Below are positions 14,752 to 21,442 of a DNA stretch of 21,458 nt, in pieces. This DNA comes from a virus: positions 1-21,458 of the IMG/VR virus record IMGVR_UViG_3300024520_000556; one strand, written 5' to 3'. Under the pieces are notes generated by a model, which was given only the letters and a program-made list of their open reading frames with translations, had not been told where the DNA came from and made no database searches. Each line of letters starts with the position of its first letter. Position 1 is the stretch's first letter. A program made the position numbers and the translations under genes.

Positions 14752-16131
14752 CTATTCATTTAAAGTTAAATCATCACTTGGCAATATTGCATCTTCTAAG
14801 CTCATAATGTCATCTTTTACGGTAAATATAGATAGATTAGCGTCTTCAATTTCTTCCAACCTCATTGCAAATCTTGCTTCTTTTCTATTCATAATCCCGT
14901 CAGCAACTAAAGAAACAACTCTTTTACTCATTGTTTCCAAATCTTCCTGCATCTCTGGTAGCTCCTTATAATCAAATAAAAGAATAGTATCTTTATAGCC
15001 TTTTATCTCATTTAAAACTCCTTGTTTAAATGCTTCTGCAATTATATTAGAATCTGGAACAGTTGTATTAATTAATACTCTTTTTAATTCCAATTCCTGT
15101 TTATCGTGCTTACCACCATCATCATTGTTCAGTAAACTATCTGACCATCCCAAAGCATTACAAATCATTTTCTGATTATACTTTAAATGCTCAAATATTT
15201 TTAGTTCATCAGATGTTAGCGATATACGGGTAAACGCTAATTCACCACTTGAAGCCATTATGTTAGATAAATCTTCCTTACTTACCTTAGCTTCATTCAT
15301 TCTATCTTTAAGCCCCTTTTGTTGTCTATCTGAAAGGTTTTGTCCTTTTGCGTGAATAAAACCAAATACCCCTGCATTTCTTAGCATTTCAATGTTTAAA
15401 TCTAACCCTTTGTTACTTGCTAATACATTTTTCCATACTGCTCTTAACGGGCTTTGTCCGTACAACTGCTCACCATTTTGCCCATAATTAGGGTTATCTA
15501 TTGAAACGTGTATAACTTCATTTCTTTCAAACCTTGTAAGTCTATTGTAATAATCCATTTCAAAATATTCAATAACATCTTCTGATCCTAACATATTAGC
15601 ATCTTTACGAATATATATTTTCATTAAATGAGCTGGTAAGCAATACAATTGTTGTGGTTCTCCTGCATTTATTCCGTTCTCAGGCATTAACTTATACCAA
15701 TAGAAATTACCAGTCATTTTTAAGAAACTATACGTTAATTTAAAAAACTCTTCCCAAGTTTGATTTGGATTTGGTCTTTCAAATGGCATAGGGTAATCTT
15801 CTTTACTTAATGCTTTTAATTCTAATTGATTGGTTTTAATTTTTTGTGTAAATGTTGGATTGTAATTTGTAGCTTTTAATAGTCTGTTATATTTCTTATT
15901 ACTTTCTTCATCTTCTATCTTTTTTATGTAAAAAGGAATAGAAACAAATTTACTTGACATTTGATTAACAATAGAAAATACATCTCCATTGATATTATAA
16001 CCATCATCAATGTATTTCTTTAAATCGGTATCGTCATTATTTGTCAACCCATTAAGACCCCAATAAAAAGTTTTATTGTATTTATTATTGTTTGTTTGGT
16101 TATTACCTTTTAAAAAATCCCAGAAACCCAT
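14752..16131 (-). CDS. Portal protein, HK97 type
   Basis: A 459-residue protein of the Phage_portal family. It has an N-terminal WDFLKG start, the segment VFSIVNQMSSKFVSIPFYI (about 52-70), RPNPNQTWEEFFKLTYSFL followed by GNFYWYKL, then PQQLYCLPAHLMKIYI and VIHVSIDNPNYGQNG-LYGQSPL, a classic portal block, and SLLNNDDG. Twelve copies form the DNA channel at one capsid vertex and dock the terminase. Length is normal for the family. The gene lies 56 bases after the large terminase; the gap holds a promoter-like element. It precedes the minor head protein with one small gene in between. Confidence 0.92.
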   Translation of the reverse strand: MGFWDFLKGNNQTNNNKYNKTFYWGLNGLTNNDDTDLKKYIDDGYNINGDVFSIVNQMSSKFVSIPFYIKKIEDEESNKKYNRLLKATNYNPTFTQKIKTNQLELKALSKEDYPMPFERPNPNQTWEEFFKLTYSFLKMTGNFYWYKLMPENGINAGEPQQLYCLPAHLMKIYIRKDANMLGSEDVIEYFEMDYYNRLTRFERNEVIHVSIDNPNYGQNGEQLYGQSPLRAVWKNVLASNKGLDLNIEMLRNAGVFGFIHAKGQNLSDRQQKGLKDRMNEAKVSKEDLSNIMASSGELAFTRISLTSDELKIFEHLKYNQKMICNALGWSDSLLNNDDGGKHDKQELELKRVLINTTVPDSNIIAEAFKQGVLNEIKGYKDTILLFDYKELPEMQEDLETMSKRVVSLVADGIMNRKEARFAMRLEEIEDANLSIFTVKDDIMSLEDAILPSDDLTLNE

Positions 16132-16154
16132 ATAAGAAAAATATATTAAATATT

Positions 16155-16177
16155 CAAAAGTAATAAAAAAAATCTAT
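16155..16177 (-). promoter_or_regulatory. Putative late promoter before the portal gene
   Basis: On the minus strand ATAGATTTT (16177-16169), six bases, then TACTTTTG (16162-16155), matching TAnnTTTG. The spacing is the same as before the major tail gene. The portal ATG follows 23 bases after the -7 element. Confidence 0.4.
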
Positions 16178-16187
16178 ATAAGTAGTT

Positions 16188-17405
16188 TTAAAAGAATACT
16201 ATTTCATTTCCTATTCCTATGTCCATCATTTCGTGATAACGTATAGCATCCATTGCGTGGTTAAATTGGTCTACAGGTTTGTTCTTTGCGTTGTTGTTTT
16301 TGTCCTTATCCCAAATGTATTTTTGAAACTCGTTTATAATATTGTTAGATTTCTTTGTGACTAAATAAGATTGTGTTTGCATTGTAGTGATACCAAACAT
16401 AATACTATCAGCACCCTTTTTAACAGGCATTATATCAATACCAAATCTTCTGATTTCTTCTATTGATTTAGGTTCAGCGCTATCAGCGTACACATAAACA
16501 TCATTTGGTAACATTTTGGCAATATCACTATTAACCATTCCTGTTCTATAACAAACCTCATTTAATATTCGTTTATCATTGTATTTATAAACTTCCACTA
16601 TTGCAGTAGGGTCATTACTATAACCAAAATCTAAACCTATTCCAATCAATCTTGCTTCACTTGGCAAACTATCGATAACCATCCAATTATCAAAAATAAC
16701 ACCGTCTAAGTTACCTACTAAACCAAGACCATAAACTTTCCACTTATTAGCCCAATACTTATTTTTGATATTATCAATATCGAATAATGTTTCGATTAGT
16801 CTTGTGGGGTCGTGGAATCCTTTTTGCTTATAATCTAAGATAGAACGAACCTCACTATCTGAAAGGTATTCATTGTCTTCAAATGTTAATGTTATAAAGT
16901 TTTTATCATTTATGTATTCATCACCCCAAAATAAAGCATCAGGATTGTAGTCAATTATAGTTAGCCCTGCCCTTGATATGAACTGAACAGCAGTGTCAAC
17001 GTCCATTTTATCCGCTTCATTGATGTATAAGATATCTCTACGAAATCCTTTCCCTACATCATTAACGTCAGCACCTAAGAAGTCTAAATAACTATCGTTA
17101 AAGTATTCGTGTTTACTTTCTGAGCGGTTAAAATCAAACTCATTTCTTAATACTCCCCAGTCTTTACAGATCTTCTTATAATCTCTTATAACTGTTCTTT
17201 TCATCTTACTTAATTCAGATGATAAAATAGTAGCTTCTTTAGTTGAAGCACATAAGGATTGTATAAGTAATTGAATTATTGATACTGTTTTAGACGCACC
17301 TTGTCCACCTCTAATTACAAAAACATTCTCTTTTGGATTATTTAAGATTAAATCCCTTATTTTATAATAAGCCTTTGTATATAGATATTTGTTACCTGTT
17401 GCCAA
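16188..17405 (-). CDS. Terminase large subunit
   Basis: A 405-residue packaging motor with ATPase and nuclease parts. Walker A is GGQGASKT (33-40); Walker B is ILYINEAD (125-132) with Glu130 as the catalytic carboxylate. The RNase H-like nuclease has acidic residues Asp259 in GLDFGYSNDPTA, Asp308 in ADSAEPKSI and Asp386 in HAMDAIRY. The two-domain order and length match phage terminases. It cuts and pumps genome DNA into the prohead through the portal. It overlaps the small subunit gene by 14 bases and precedes the portal. All key residues are present, so it should be functional. Confidence 0.95.
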   Translation of the reverse strand: MATGNKYLYTKAYYKIRDLILNNPKENVFVIRGGQGASKTVSIIQLLIQSLCASTKEATILSSELSKMKRTVIRDYKKICKDWGVLRNEFDFNRSESKHEYFNDSYLDFLGADVNDVGKGFRRDILYINEADKMDVDTAVQFISRAGLTIIDYNPDALFWGDEYINDKNFITLTFEDNEYLSDSEVRSILDYKQKGFHDPTRLIETLFDIDNIKNKYWANKWKVYGLGLVGNLDGVIFDNWMVIDSLPSEARLIGIGLDFGYSNDPTAIVEVYKYNDKRILNEVCYRTGMVNSDIAKMLPNDVYVYADSAEPKSIEEIRRFGIDIMPVKKGADSIMFGITTMQTQSYLVTKKSNNIINEFQKYIWDKDKNNNAKNKPVDQFNHAMDAIRYHEMMDIGIGNEIVFF

Positions 17406-17820
17406 TGTCTTTAACTTCTGGAATATTAAAACCTCCTGATATTTCTGTTTTGGTGGTTTCTGATAATCCGTTTAAACGTGCTGTAATGCTTTGGGAATAT
17501 ACCATTGCCATACCACCCTCTATTTGGTCTCTCTTAATATCCGCCTTTATACGTGATGAGATAGGGGAATAATTTGAGTAAGCATCATCTCTATTTTCAA
17601 AATATTGTTTTAAATCAGGATAAGTTATCTCTGTATGTTCACAAACATAATTCTCAAAACCCACCATAGTTAAGGGTTTTTCTCTTTGTTCGTATGTAGA
17701 TTGTCCGTCTTTACCTACAAAAACGTGTTTAAGTATTGGATTGCTTTTAGTTTCTTTTTTATATCCAACATAAAGTTCCCATAATTTCCTTGGTGTTTCT
17801 ATGTATTTATTTTTACCCAT
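17392..17820 (-). CDS. Terminase small subunit
   Basis: A 142-residue protein directly before the large terminase, overlapping it by 14 bases. It begins ETPRKLWELYVGYKKET, followed by a 'PLTMVGFENYVCEH' segment, YFENRDDAYSNYSPISSRIK, and ends MAMVYSQSITARLNGLSETT with a short acidic and glycine tail. This is the layout of the DNA-binding terminase small subunits of Bacteroidota phages, including the typical C-terminal 'ITARLNGL'. It recognises the packaging start in the genome and activates the large subunit. The identification uses pattern recall plus position. Confidence 0.82.
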   Translation of the reverse strand: MGKNKYIETPRKLWELYVGYKKETKSNPILKHVFVGKDGQSTYEQREKPLTMVGFENYVCEHTEITYPDLKQYFENRDDAYSNYSPISSRIKADIKRDQIEGGMAMVYSQSITARLNGLSETTKTEISGGFNIPEVKDIGNR

Positions 17821-18008
17821 TACCTTTCTACTAATTCTAATTTCCTATTAAACTTCAATTCCAGTTTTTTACCGTGTTTATTGTACCAAATTCTCGCCTT
17901 ACGTTTACTTGTAAATTTCTGGCTATACTTTGTTATCTTTTTTTTGTGTGAAACGCAATAAATAAACATATTAGCAAATATAAGGAATTTATTTATATTT
18001 ACTTTCAT
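17820..18008 (-). CDS. Small basic protein of unknown function
   Basis: A 62-residue, strongly basic protein; the core is FTSKRKARIWYNKHGKKLEL. Its stop overlaps the start of the small terminase gene (TAATG), and the long form overlaps the phosphoesterase gene by 20 bases. A second ATG at 17969-17967 gives 49 residues (MFIYCVSHKKK at the start) without overlap; a TATATTTG element lies five bases before this inner ATG. I cannot choose between the two. The charge suggests nucleic acid binding, but no family is recognised. Confidence 0.55.
   Translation of the reverse strand: MKVNINKFLIFANMFIYCVSHKKKITKYSQKFTSKRKARIWYNKHGKKLELKFNRKLELVER
17975..17982 (-). promoter_or_regulatory. TATATTTG element before the small basic gene
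   Basis: A -7-like TATATTTG on the minus strand, five bases before the inner ATG (17969) of the small basic gene and two bases after the end of the next-upstream gene's short spacer. No -33 box or ATAGATTTT block accompanies it. It may be chance. Confidence 0.25.
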
Positions 18009-18747
18009 TATAATCTTCTAATATCATAGGCACAGCAATAGCTTCTTTTCCACCTATAACAACACCGCAACCAATAGCGGGTTTTAAACCAGCTTTAGCA
18101 TAACCAAAGGCATACTCTTCGTGATTAATTCCACAACCTACTTGCATACCAAATATTCTGTTTTTACGACCTACAACATACTCTACGTATAACTGCGTAT
18201 GCAAATGACCTTGTACCATAGACTGTAAATCTTTTTTACATTTTGTTCTTGCAGTACCACCCTCACCGTGTGCGTATAAAACCCCGTCTATTTCTAATTC
18301 TGTATGAAAACGCCAATTAGGTATTTTTAAGACATCGTTATATTCTCTTATCCATTCTCTTGGAATACCACCTGTTTGAGCTTTACGCATAATTAAACGT
18401 GTATGATTTCCTATAATTACATCAACATCAGGGAACACTTTGTAATATCTTTGCAGTCTTTTCTTAGCGTAATACAACTCTTCACCTCCACCCATTCCGT
18501 CTGCATCTGTTTCGTGATAACTTGAATAGTGGTTATCAATTTCATCGCCAATATGCACTACTCTGTTACAATTATACTTATTATAGGTATCTACTAAGAA
18601 ATCTAAATAAGTGTCTAAATCAAAGGGGCAGTGAGTATCACCTATAATTAAAACTCTGCTCTCTTGTTTAGTCCAAGATTTATACATTTGTTTTGTTTGC
18701 CCTTTTAATCGAGGTCTGAAATCTCCCATATTTTTATTGATTTTCAA
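17989..18747 (-). CDS. Calcineurin-like metallophosphoesterase
   Basis: A 252-residue protein with all five metal-site motifs: IGDTH (Asp37, His39), HIGDEID (Asp68), GNH (Asn114, His115), AHGEG (His160) and GHLH (His181, His183). The family hydrolyses phosphomono- or diesters with two metal ions; the substrate cannot be told. Similar enzymes are common in phages of Bacteroidota next to the terminase genes. An insert at about 75-105 (HETDADGMGGGEELYYAKK) sits near the active site. It is the first gene of the minus-strand block, 40 bases after a TATATTTG element in the divergent control region. A role in DNA end processing, nucleotide metabolism or signalling is possible, none shown. Confidence 0.88.
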   Translation of the reverse strand: MKINKNMGDFRPRLKGQTKQMYKSWTKQESRVLIIGDTHCPFDLDTYLDFLVDTYNKYNCNRVVHIGDEIDNHYSSYHETDADGMGGGEELYYAKKRLQRYYKVFPDVDVIIGNHTRLIMRKAQTGGIPREWIREYNDVLKIPNWRFHTELEIDGVLYAHGEGGTARTKCKKDLQSMVQGHLHTQLYVEYVVGRKNRIFGMQVGCGINHEEYAFGYAKAGLKPAIGCGVVIGGKEAIAVPMILEDYNESKYK

Positions 18748-18787
18748 TACTTTGTAAAGATACGTAAAAAAAAATTAAAAATAAATA

Positions 18788-18795
18788 CAAATATA
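18788..18795 (-). promoter_or_regulatory. -7-like element for the minus-strand block
   Basis: TATATTTG on the minus strand (18795-18788), part of the 12-bp palindrome CAAATATATTTG (18788-18799). Its plus-strand half gives the TTTG used as the -33 box of the divergent promoter. The phosphoesterase ATG is 40 bases downstream. No -33 box is evident for this direction. Confidence 0.35.
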
Positions 18796-18827
18796 TTTGG
18801 TATATACATTTATATATACTATCTTTG
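18796..18827 (+). promoter_or_regulatory. Divergent promoter with operator-like dyad in the spacer
   Basis: TTTG (18796-18799), 20 bases, then TATCTTTG (18820-18827), a strong match to the flavobacterial promoter consensus. The 20-base spacer is an inverted repeat, GTATATA-CATTTA-TATATAC (18800-18819), filling the space between the two boxes. A repressor bound there would block RNA polymerase. The start of the first plus-strand gene (ATG 18867) lies 39 bases beyond, a plausible leader. Confidence 0.6.
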
Positions 18828-18866
18828 AAGTGCTTGCAACGAAGCAATGATATTAAAAAAGACAAA

Positions 18867-19118
18867 ATGAAAATATTATCTACATTATCAGAAAAAACAG
18901 TAAATATCTACAATAACACTTTTAAAATTGAATTAAAAAAAGTTGTTAAAACAAACGTATTGGTTAGAAGTTCAGATAAAAGAGCAGGAACTTATGTTGA
19001 TAATCATTATTTATCTACTGTGGCTTTTGTAAATGGAAAATCTTATATAACATGTCCTTGTATTGATTGTGTTATTGATGAATTACAAAACGGAGGTTAT
19101 AAATTCTTTATATCTTAA
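18867..19118 (+). CDS. Small protein of unknown function with CxCxxC
   Basis: An 83-residue protein, first gene of the plus-strand block. I use the ATG at 18867; the frame extends back to a TTG at 18825, but that codon lies within the -7 element and upstream of the expected transcription start. The product is beta-rich and basic in the first half (KIELKKVVKTNVLVRSS), with CPCIDC at 63-68 and a C-terminal helix (IDELQNGGYKFF). The cysteines could bind a metal, but three Cys alone are weak evidence. No family recognised. Being first after a promoter with an operator-like site suggests an early regulatory or host-takeover role, which is inference only. Confidence 0.6.
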   Translation: MKILSTLSEKTVNIYNNTFKIELKKVVKTNVLVRSSDKRAGTYVDNHYLSTVAFVNGKSYITCPCIDCVIDELQNGGYKFFIS

Positions 19119-19163
19119 AAATAATAACAACGGGGTGTAAAAACCTCTTTTAAAAATTTAATT

Positions 19164-19409
19164 ATGACAGCAGAACAATTTTATATAAATTATGAATTTT
19201 CAGATGAAAAAGTAAATGATAGTGGAGAGTTAACAGAAGATAGGGTTATAGAAATGCTAAATGCTTTTTATGAATACAAAACTAAAGAGAATAACAATAG
19301 TAAATTTACTAAAAATATTGATATAGGTTTTTATTGCCACGAAAAGGGCTCTAGTATAGCAACAGAATGTGAACATCAATGTCCATCTTGTCGAGATATG
19401 TTTAATTGA
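19164..19409 (+). CDS. Small protein with C-terminal Cys/His cluster
   Basis: An 81-residue acidic protein. The N-terminal part is helical (TAEQFYINYEFSDEKV, EDRVIEMLNAFYEY); the end carries Cys58, His59, Cys69, His71, Cys73 and Cys76 (CEHQCPSCRDMF), which look like a small zinc-binding site. It lies 45 bases after the preceding gene and is followed by a probable terminator. The preceding 19131-19157 segment can form a weak hairpin (GGGGT/ACCTC). The function is unknown. Confidence 0.6.
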   Translation: MTAEQFYINYEFSDEKVNDSGELTEDRVIEMLNAFYEYKTKENNNSKFTKNIDIGFYCHEKGSSIATECEHQCPSCRDMFN

Positions 19410-19417
19410 GTATTCAA

Positions 19418-19440
19418 CCACAATATTGGGTGGCTTTTTT
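19418..19440 (+). terminator. Probable weak terminator
   Basis: CCAC (19418-19421) pairs with GTGG (19430-19433) around an 8-base loop, followed by C and six T's (19435-19440). The stem is short, so read-through is likely. It lies nine bases after the Cys/His-protein stop. Confidence 0.45.
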
Positions 19441-19545
19441 ACAAACTGTATTGTATAAGGTTAGTAGCGTGAATAAGGCACGAACCAAAGTAAATAAACA
19501 AAGACTAAAGAATTAATAAATAAAAACTTTAAACAATTATAACAA

Positions 19546-19698
19546 ATGAGTAAAACAGTAAAAAAAGCCATAACCATAACCCCTGAGGAATGGGAATTGG
19601 CAAGGGCAAACTCCGTTATAGTATTCGGATTTGAAAACAGGAGCGGTTACATCCGTAGATTAATTAAACAAGATAAACCAAATAGATATGAGATTTAA
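19546..19698 (+). CDS. Ribbon-helix-helix-like small DNA-binding protein
   Basis: A 50-residue protein. It begins SKTVKKAITITPEEWELARA, a short strand followed by a helix, then a loop and a second helix NRSGYIRRLIKQ, which is the usual order of a ribbon-helix-helix (Arc/CopG-like) domain: the alternating K-A-I-T-I-T strand would enter the DNA major groove and the 'NRSxYIRxLI' helix is typical. Such proteins act as dimeric repressors or antitoxins. About 105 bases without a gene precede it (19441-19545); this leader has a short inverted repeat CGTG-N7-CACG and no clear promoter. It overlaps the next tiny gene by 11 bases. The operator-like dyad at 18800-18819 is a possible target, by inference only. 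Confidence 0.65.
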   Translation: MSKTVKKAITITPEEWELARANSVIVFGFENRSGYIRRLIKQDKPNRYEI

Positions 19699-19798
19699 AG
19701 AAGAAATAAAAAACATAGGTATTTTTTTAAGCGTAGCCTTAGCCTTATCAGTAATTTTAGTAGTAGTAATATTAATATCATTTAACGCAATATCGTAA
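19688..19798 (+). CDS. Tiny single-pass membrane peptide (36 residues)
   Basis: ATG at 19688 overlaps the end of the RHH-like gene by 11 bases; TAA at 19796-19798 overlaps the next start (TAATG). The product is MRFKEEIKNIGIF, then a hydrophobic helix of about 22 residues (LSVALALSVILVVVILISF), then NAIS. The dense overlaps on both sides and the amphipathic charged start favour a real gene over chance. No family recognised. Confidence 0.5.
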   Translation: MRFKEEIKNIGIFLSVALALSVILVVVILISFNAIS

Positions 19799-19881
19799 TG
19801 AAAAAAATAAACGAAACAGCAGTATTTACTTGGACAATAATAATATTAATAACCATTAATTTAATTAAACTAATTTTTTAA
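19798..19881 (+). CDS. Tiny hydrophobic peptide (27 residues)
   Basis: ATG at 19798 overlaps the preceding stop as TAATG; TAA ends at 19881, four bases before the next gene. The product is MKKINETAVFTWTIIIL, then ITINLIKLIF: a basic start and one hydrophobic helix. Like its neighbour it would lie in the membrane. It is very short and A+T-rich, so it could be chance; the packing between two genes is the main support. Confidence 0.4.
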   Translation: MKKINETAVFTWTIIILITINLIKLIF

Positions 19882-19885
19882 CATT

Positions 19886-20137
19886 ATGAAAACGTATTTA
19901 AAAAAAGAAACATTTGGAGCAATTACAGTAATTGCCTTCGACAATGAAAATTTAGCATCAGTTGATGTTTTTAGAGGTGAAAATTTAGACATCAGAAAAT
20001 TTGATGACTTATCTGAGTTTGAATATGCAATCAATTATCAATTATCTAAAGGATTTGCAATTACTACAAGAAACGAATTTAATAAAAATTACATTAAATT
20101 TAGTAAAAATTTAAACCAAATAGCAAAAGAACTATAA
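19886..20137 (+). CDS. Hypothetical protein (83 residues)
   Basis: A small mixed alpha/beta protein: KKETFGAITVIAFDNENLAS at the start, an acidic region DDLSEFEYAINYQLSKGFAI and a basic, Asn-rich helical C-terminus (FNKNYIKFSKNLNQIAKEL). No known family. It starts four bases after the tiny peptide gene and ends one base before the next, so it belongs to the same transcript. Codon use is like its neighbours. Confidence 0.6.
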   Translation: MKTYLKKETFGAITVIAFDNENLASVDVFRGENLDIRKFDDLSEFEYAINYQLSKGFAITTRNEFNKNYIKFSKNLNQIAKEL

Positions 20138-20138
20138 T

Positions 20139-20447
20139 ATGAAACAGCAAGAAATTTTAGATATTTTTGAAGATGTAAATTTAGAAAGTAACCGCCATCA
20201 TTTTGAGAACATCTCTCAGCATTGGTTTGATGAAATTTTACAAGTTGAGCAAAAGGATATTTTTATAGAGTTCCGTTTGCAAGGTAGATTTTTTACACCC
20301 TCATTTAATAGTACAGGATTTATAATTAACGACCTTACAATTATAGAAGTGAAGTTGTATGATGAAAATGATAAACTTGTATTAATTACTGCAAGAACAA
20401 TTAGCAGAATAGAAAAATTATTAAAAACTAAAATTAGTGAGTTATGA
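20139..20447 (+). CDS. Hypothetical protein (102 residues)
   Basis: An acidic alpha/beta protein that starts with MKQQEILDIFEDVNLESNRH, has a central beta part (DIFIEFRLQGRFFTPSF, FIINDLTIIEVKLYD) and ends in a helix (RTISRIEKLLKTKISEL). No motif or family was recognised. One base separates it from the previous gene and its stop overlaps the start of the DnaA-like gene as ATGA, indicating translational coupling with it; a partner role is possible. Confidence 0.6.
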   Translation: MKQQEILDIFEDVNLESNRHHFENISQHWFDEILQVEQKDIFIEFRLQGRFFTPSFNSTGFIINDLTIIEVKLYDENDKLVLITARTISRIEKLLKTKISEL

Positions 20448-20854
20448 GAAATGAAATGAAAATAATTAGAATCGTATCAAATTTTTATGGTGTTGATTTG
20501 TTAGATGAAAATAATTTAAAAACAAGAAGAAGAAGTGTTGTTGTGCCACGTCAAGTGGCTATGCACTTAATTTACGACTTTACGCCTTTGTCATTTGATA
20601 CGGTTGGTAAATTGTTTAATAAGAATCACGCTACCGTAATGCACGCTCATAAATTAATTAGCGACTTAATGCCTTATGACTTGGAACTAAAACAGGAATT
20701 ATATGACCTTAAAATTTTAGTTAAGTCAGAAATTTATGTAGCTAAAAAACCGAAAGATTTATTAATTGATGACATTATAGCAGAACTACATAAAATGAAC
20801 ATTGATAATGTCAATAGAATTGCAAAAATATTAATAGCAGAAACCCCTAATTAA
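20444..20854 (+). CDS. Stand-alone DnaA domain IV-like DNA-binding protein
   Basis: A 136-residue protein. Residues about 5-75 match the C-terminal DNA-binding domain of DnaA: helix IVSNFYGVDLLDE, the basic RRRSVVVPRQVAMHL segment, then the signature KNHATVMHAHKLI. Arg28 lines up with E. coli Arg399, and His62 with His434; Asp433 and Thr435 of E. coli are replaced by Asn61 and Ala63. There is no AAA+ domain, so it cannot act as a full initiator. Residues 76-136 are a helical extension of unknown role. In Bacteroidota mobile elements and phages such proteins may recruit replication proteins or regulate transcription at DnaA-box-like sites. It ends the plus-strand operon; its stop codon lies within the terminator. 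Confidence 0.85.
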   Translation: MRNEMKIIRIVSNFYGVDLLDENNLKTRRRSVVVPRQVAMHLIYDFTPLSFDTVGKLFNKNHATVMHAHKLISDLMPYDLELKQELYDLKILVKSEIYVAKKPKDLLIDDIIAELHKMNIDNVNRIAKILIAETPN

Positions 20855-20867
20855 AGGGGTTTTTTTT
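20842..20867 (+). terminator. Intrinsic terminator ending the plus-strand block
   Basis: AACCCCT (20842-20848), loop AATTAA, AGGGGTT (20855-20861), with eight T's at 20860-20867. The TAA of the DnaA-like gene ends in the loop (20852-20854), and the minus-strand gene coming from the right ends at the T-run (its TAA is at 20868-20866). Confidence 0.85.
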
Positions 20868-21243
20868 ATGCCTTAATACTTCCATTGTTTAAATGTATCT
20901 TATCAGATATCGAGGTTATTCTCTTTTCATCAATAGAGAAAGCCACGCATACTTCTTTTAACTTTTGCACCTGACTACTATCGAATGACGTTAGCATCCA
21001 ATTAATAAAGTCTAAATTATTATCTGTTTTCTTTGCTTGTAAATCTTTGTTATCAACCTTTTCTATTTCGTTGTGTAATTCTATTTCAATTTTCCTTAAA
21101 TCGTCTAAGGTTCTACTTAAATTCTTTTTAGCTGTATGTCTAAATACTTTTAAATGACTGCACTCCTCTAAGTAGTGTAAATTTTCAAAGGAAGATAGTA
21201 CACCTCCACTAACATTTAATAAATCTTTTTTAGTTATTTTCAT
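20866..21243 (-). CDS. Hypothetical helical protein (125 residues)
   Basis: A charged, mainly helical protein with a coiled-coil-like middle (RTLDDLRKIEIELHNEIEKV, about 44-63) and a C-terminal part INWMLTSFDSSQVQKLKEV. It converges on the DnaA-like gene, and its stop codon falls in the T-run of that gene's terminator. It starts one base after the stop of the gene to its right, so the two form an operon that enters the window from the right. Function not recognised. Confidence 0.6.
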   Translation of the reverse strand: MKITKKDLLNVSGGVLSSFENLHYLEECSHLKVFRHTAKKNLSRTLDDLRKIEIELHNEIEKVDNKDLQAKKTDNNLDFINWMLTSFDSSQVQKLKEVCVAFSIDEKRITSISDKIHLNNGSIKA

Positions 21244-21244
21244 T

Positions 21245-21442
21245 TTATTTTATTTTGTTGTATAATAAAGTATAGCATTCTTTCTGAGCATCTATACAAG
21301 ATTCAAAGACTTTTGAACCTATCTTTTTGAGTTTGTCATCTTTGTATAAATCCGCAGTAACTCCTTTTTTTGAGCTAATAAATTCAAAGTTATAGCCCAA
21401 GTTTTCGCAGTAGTTTGTGTAATCTATAAAATTATCTAGCAT
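21245..21442 (-). CDS. Hypothetical small protein (65 residues)
   Basis: A complete frame with ATG at 21442-21440. The product is acidic at the start (LDNFIDYTNYCENLGYNFEF) and ends FESCIDAQKECYTLLYNKIK, a pattern of strand then helix seen in many small phage proteins with a C-terminal '...F.s..eA...' helix, but the family is not identified. An A-rich run precedes the ATG as at other genes here. One base separates it from the next gene. Confidence 0.55.
   Translation of the reverse strand: MLDNFIDYTNYCENLGYNFEFISSKKGVTADLYKDDKLKKIGSKVFESCIDAQKECYTLLYNKIK

Noticed and set aside
18825-18866. Upstream extension of the first plus-strand gene from a TTG
   Set aside because: The TTG is part of the -7 element TATCTTTG, so it would precede the transcription start; the ATG at 18867 is preferred.
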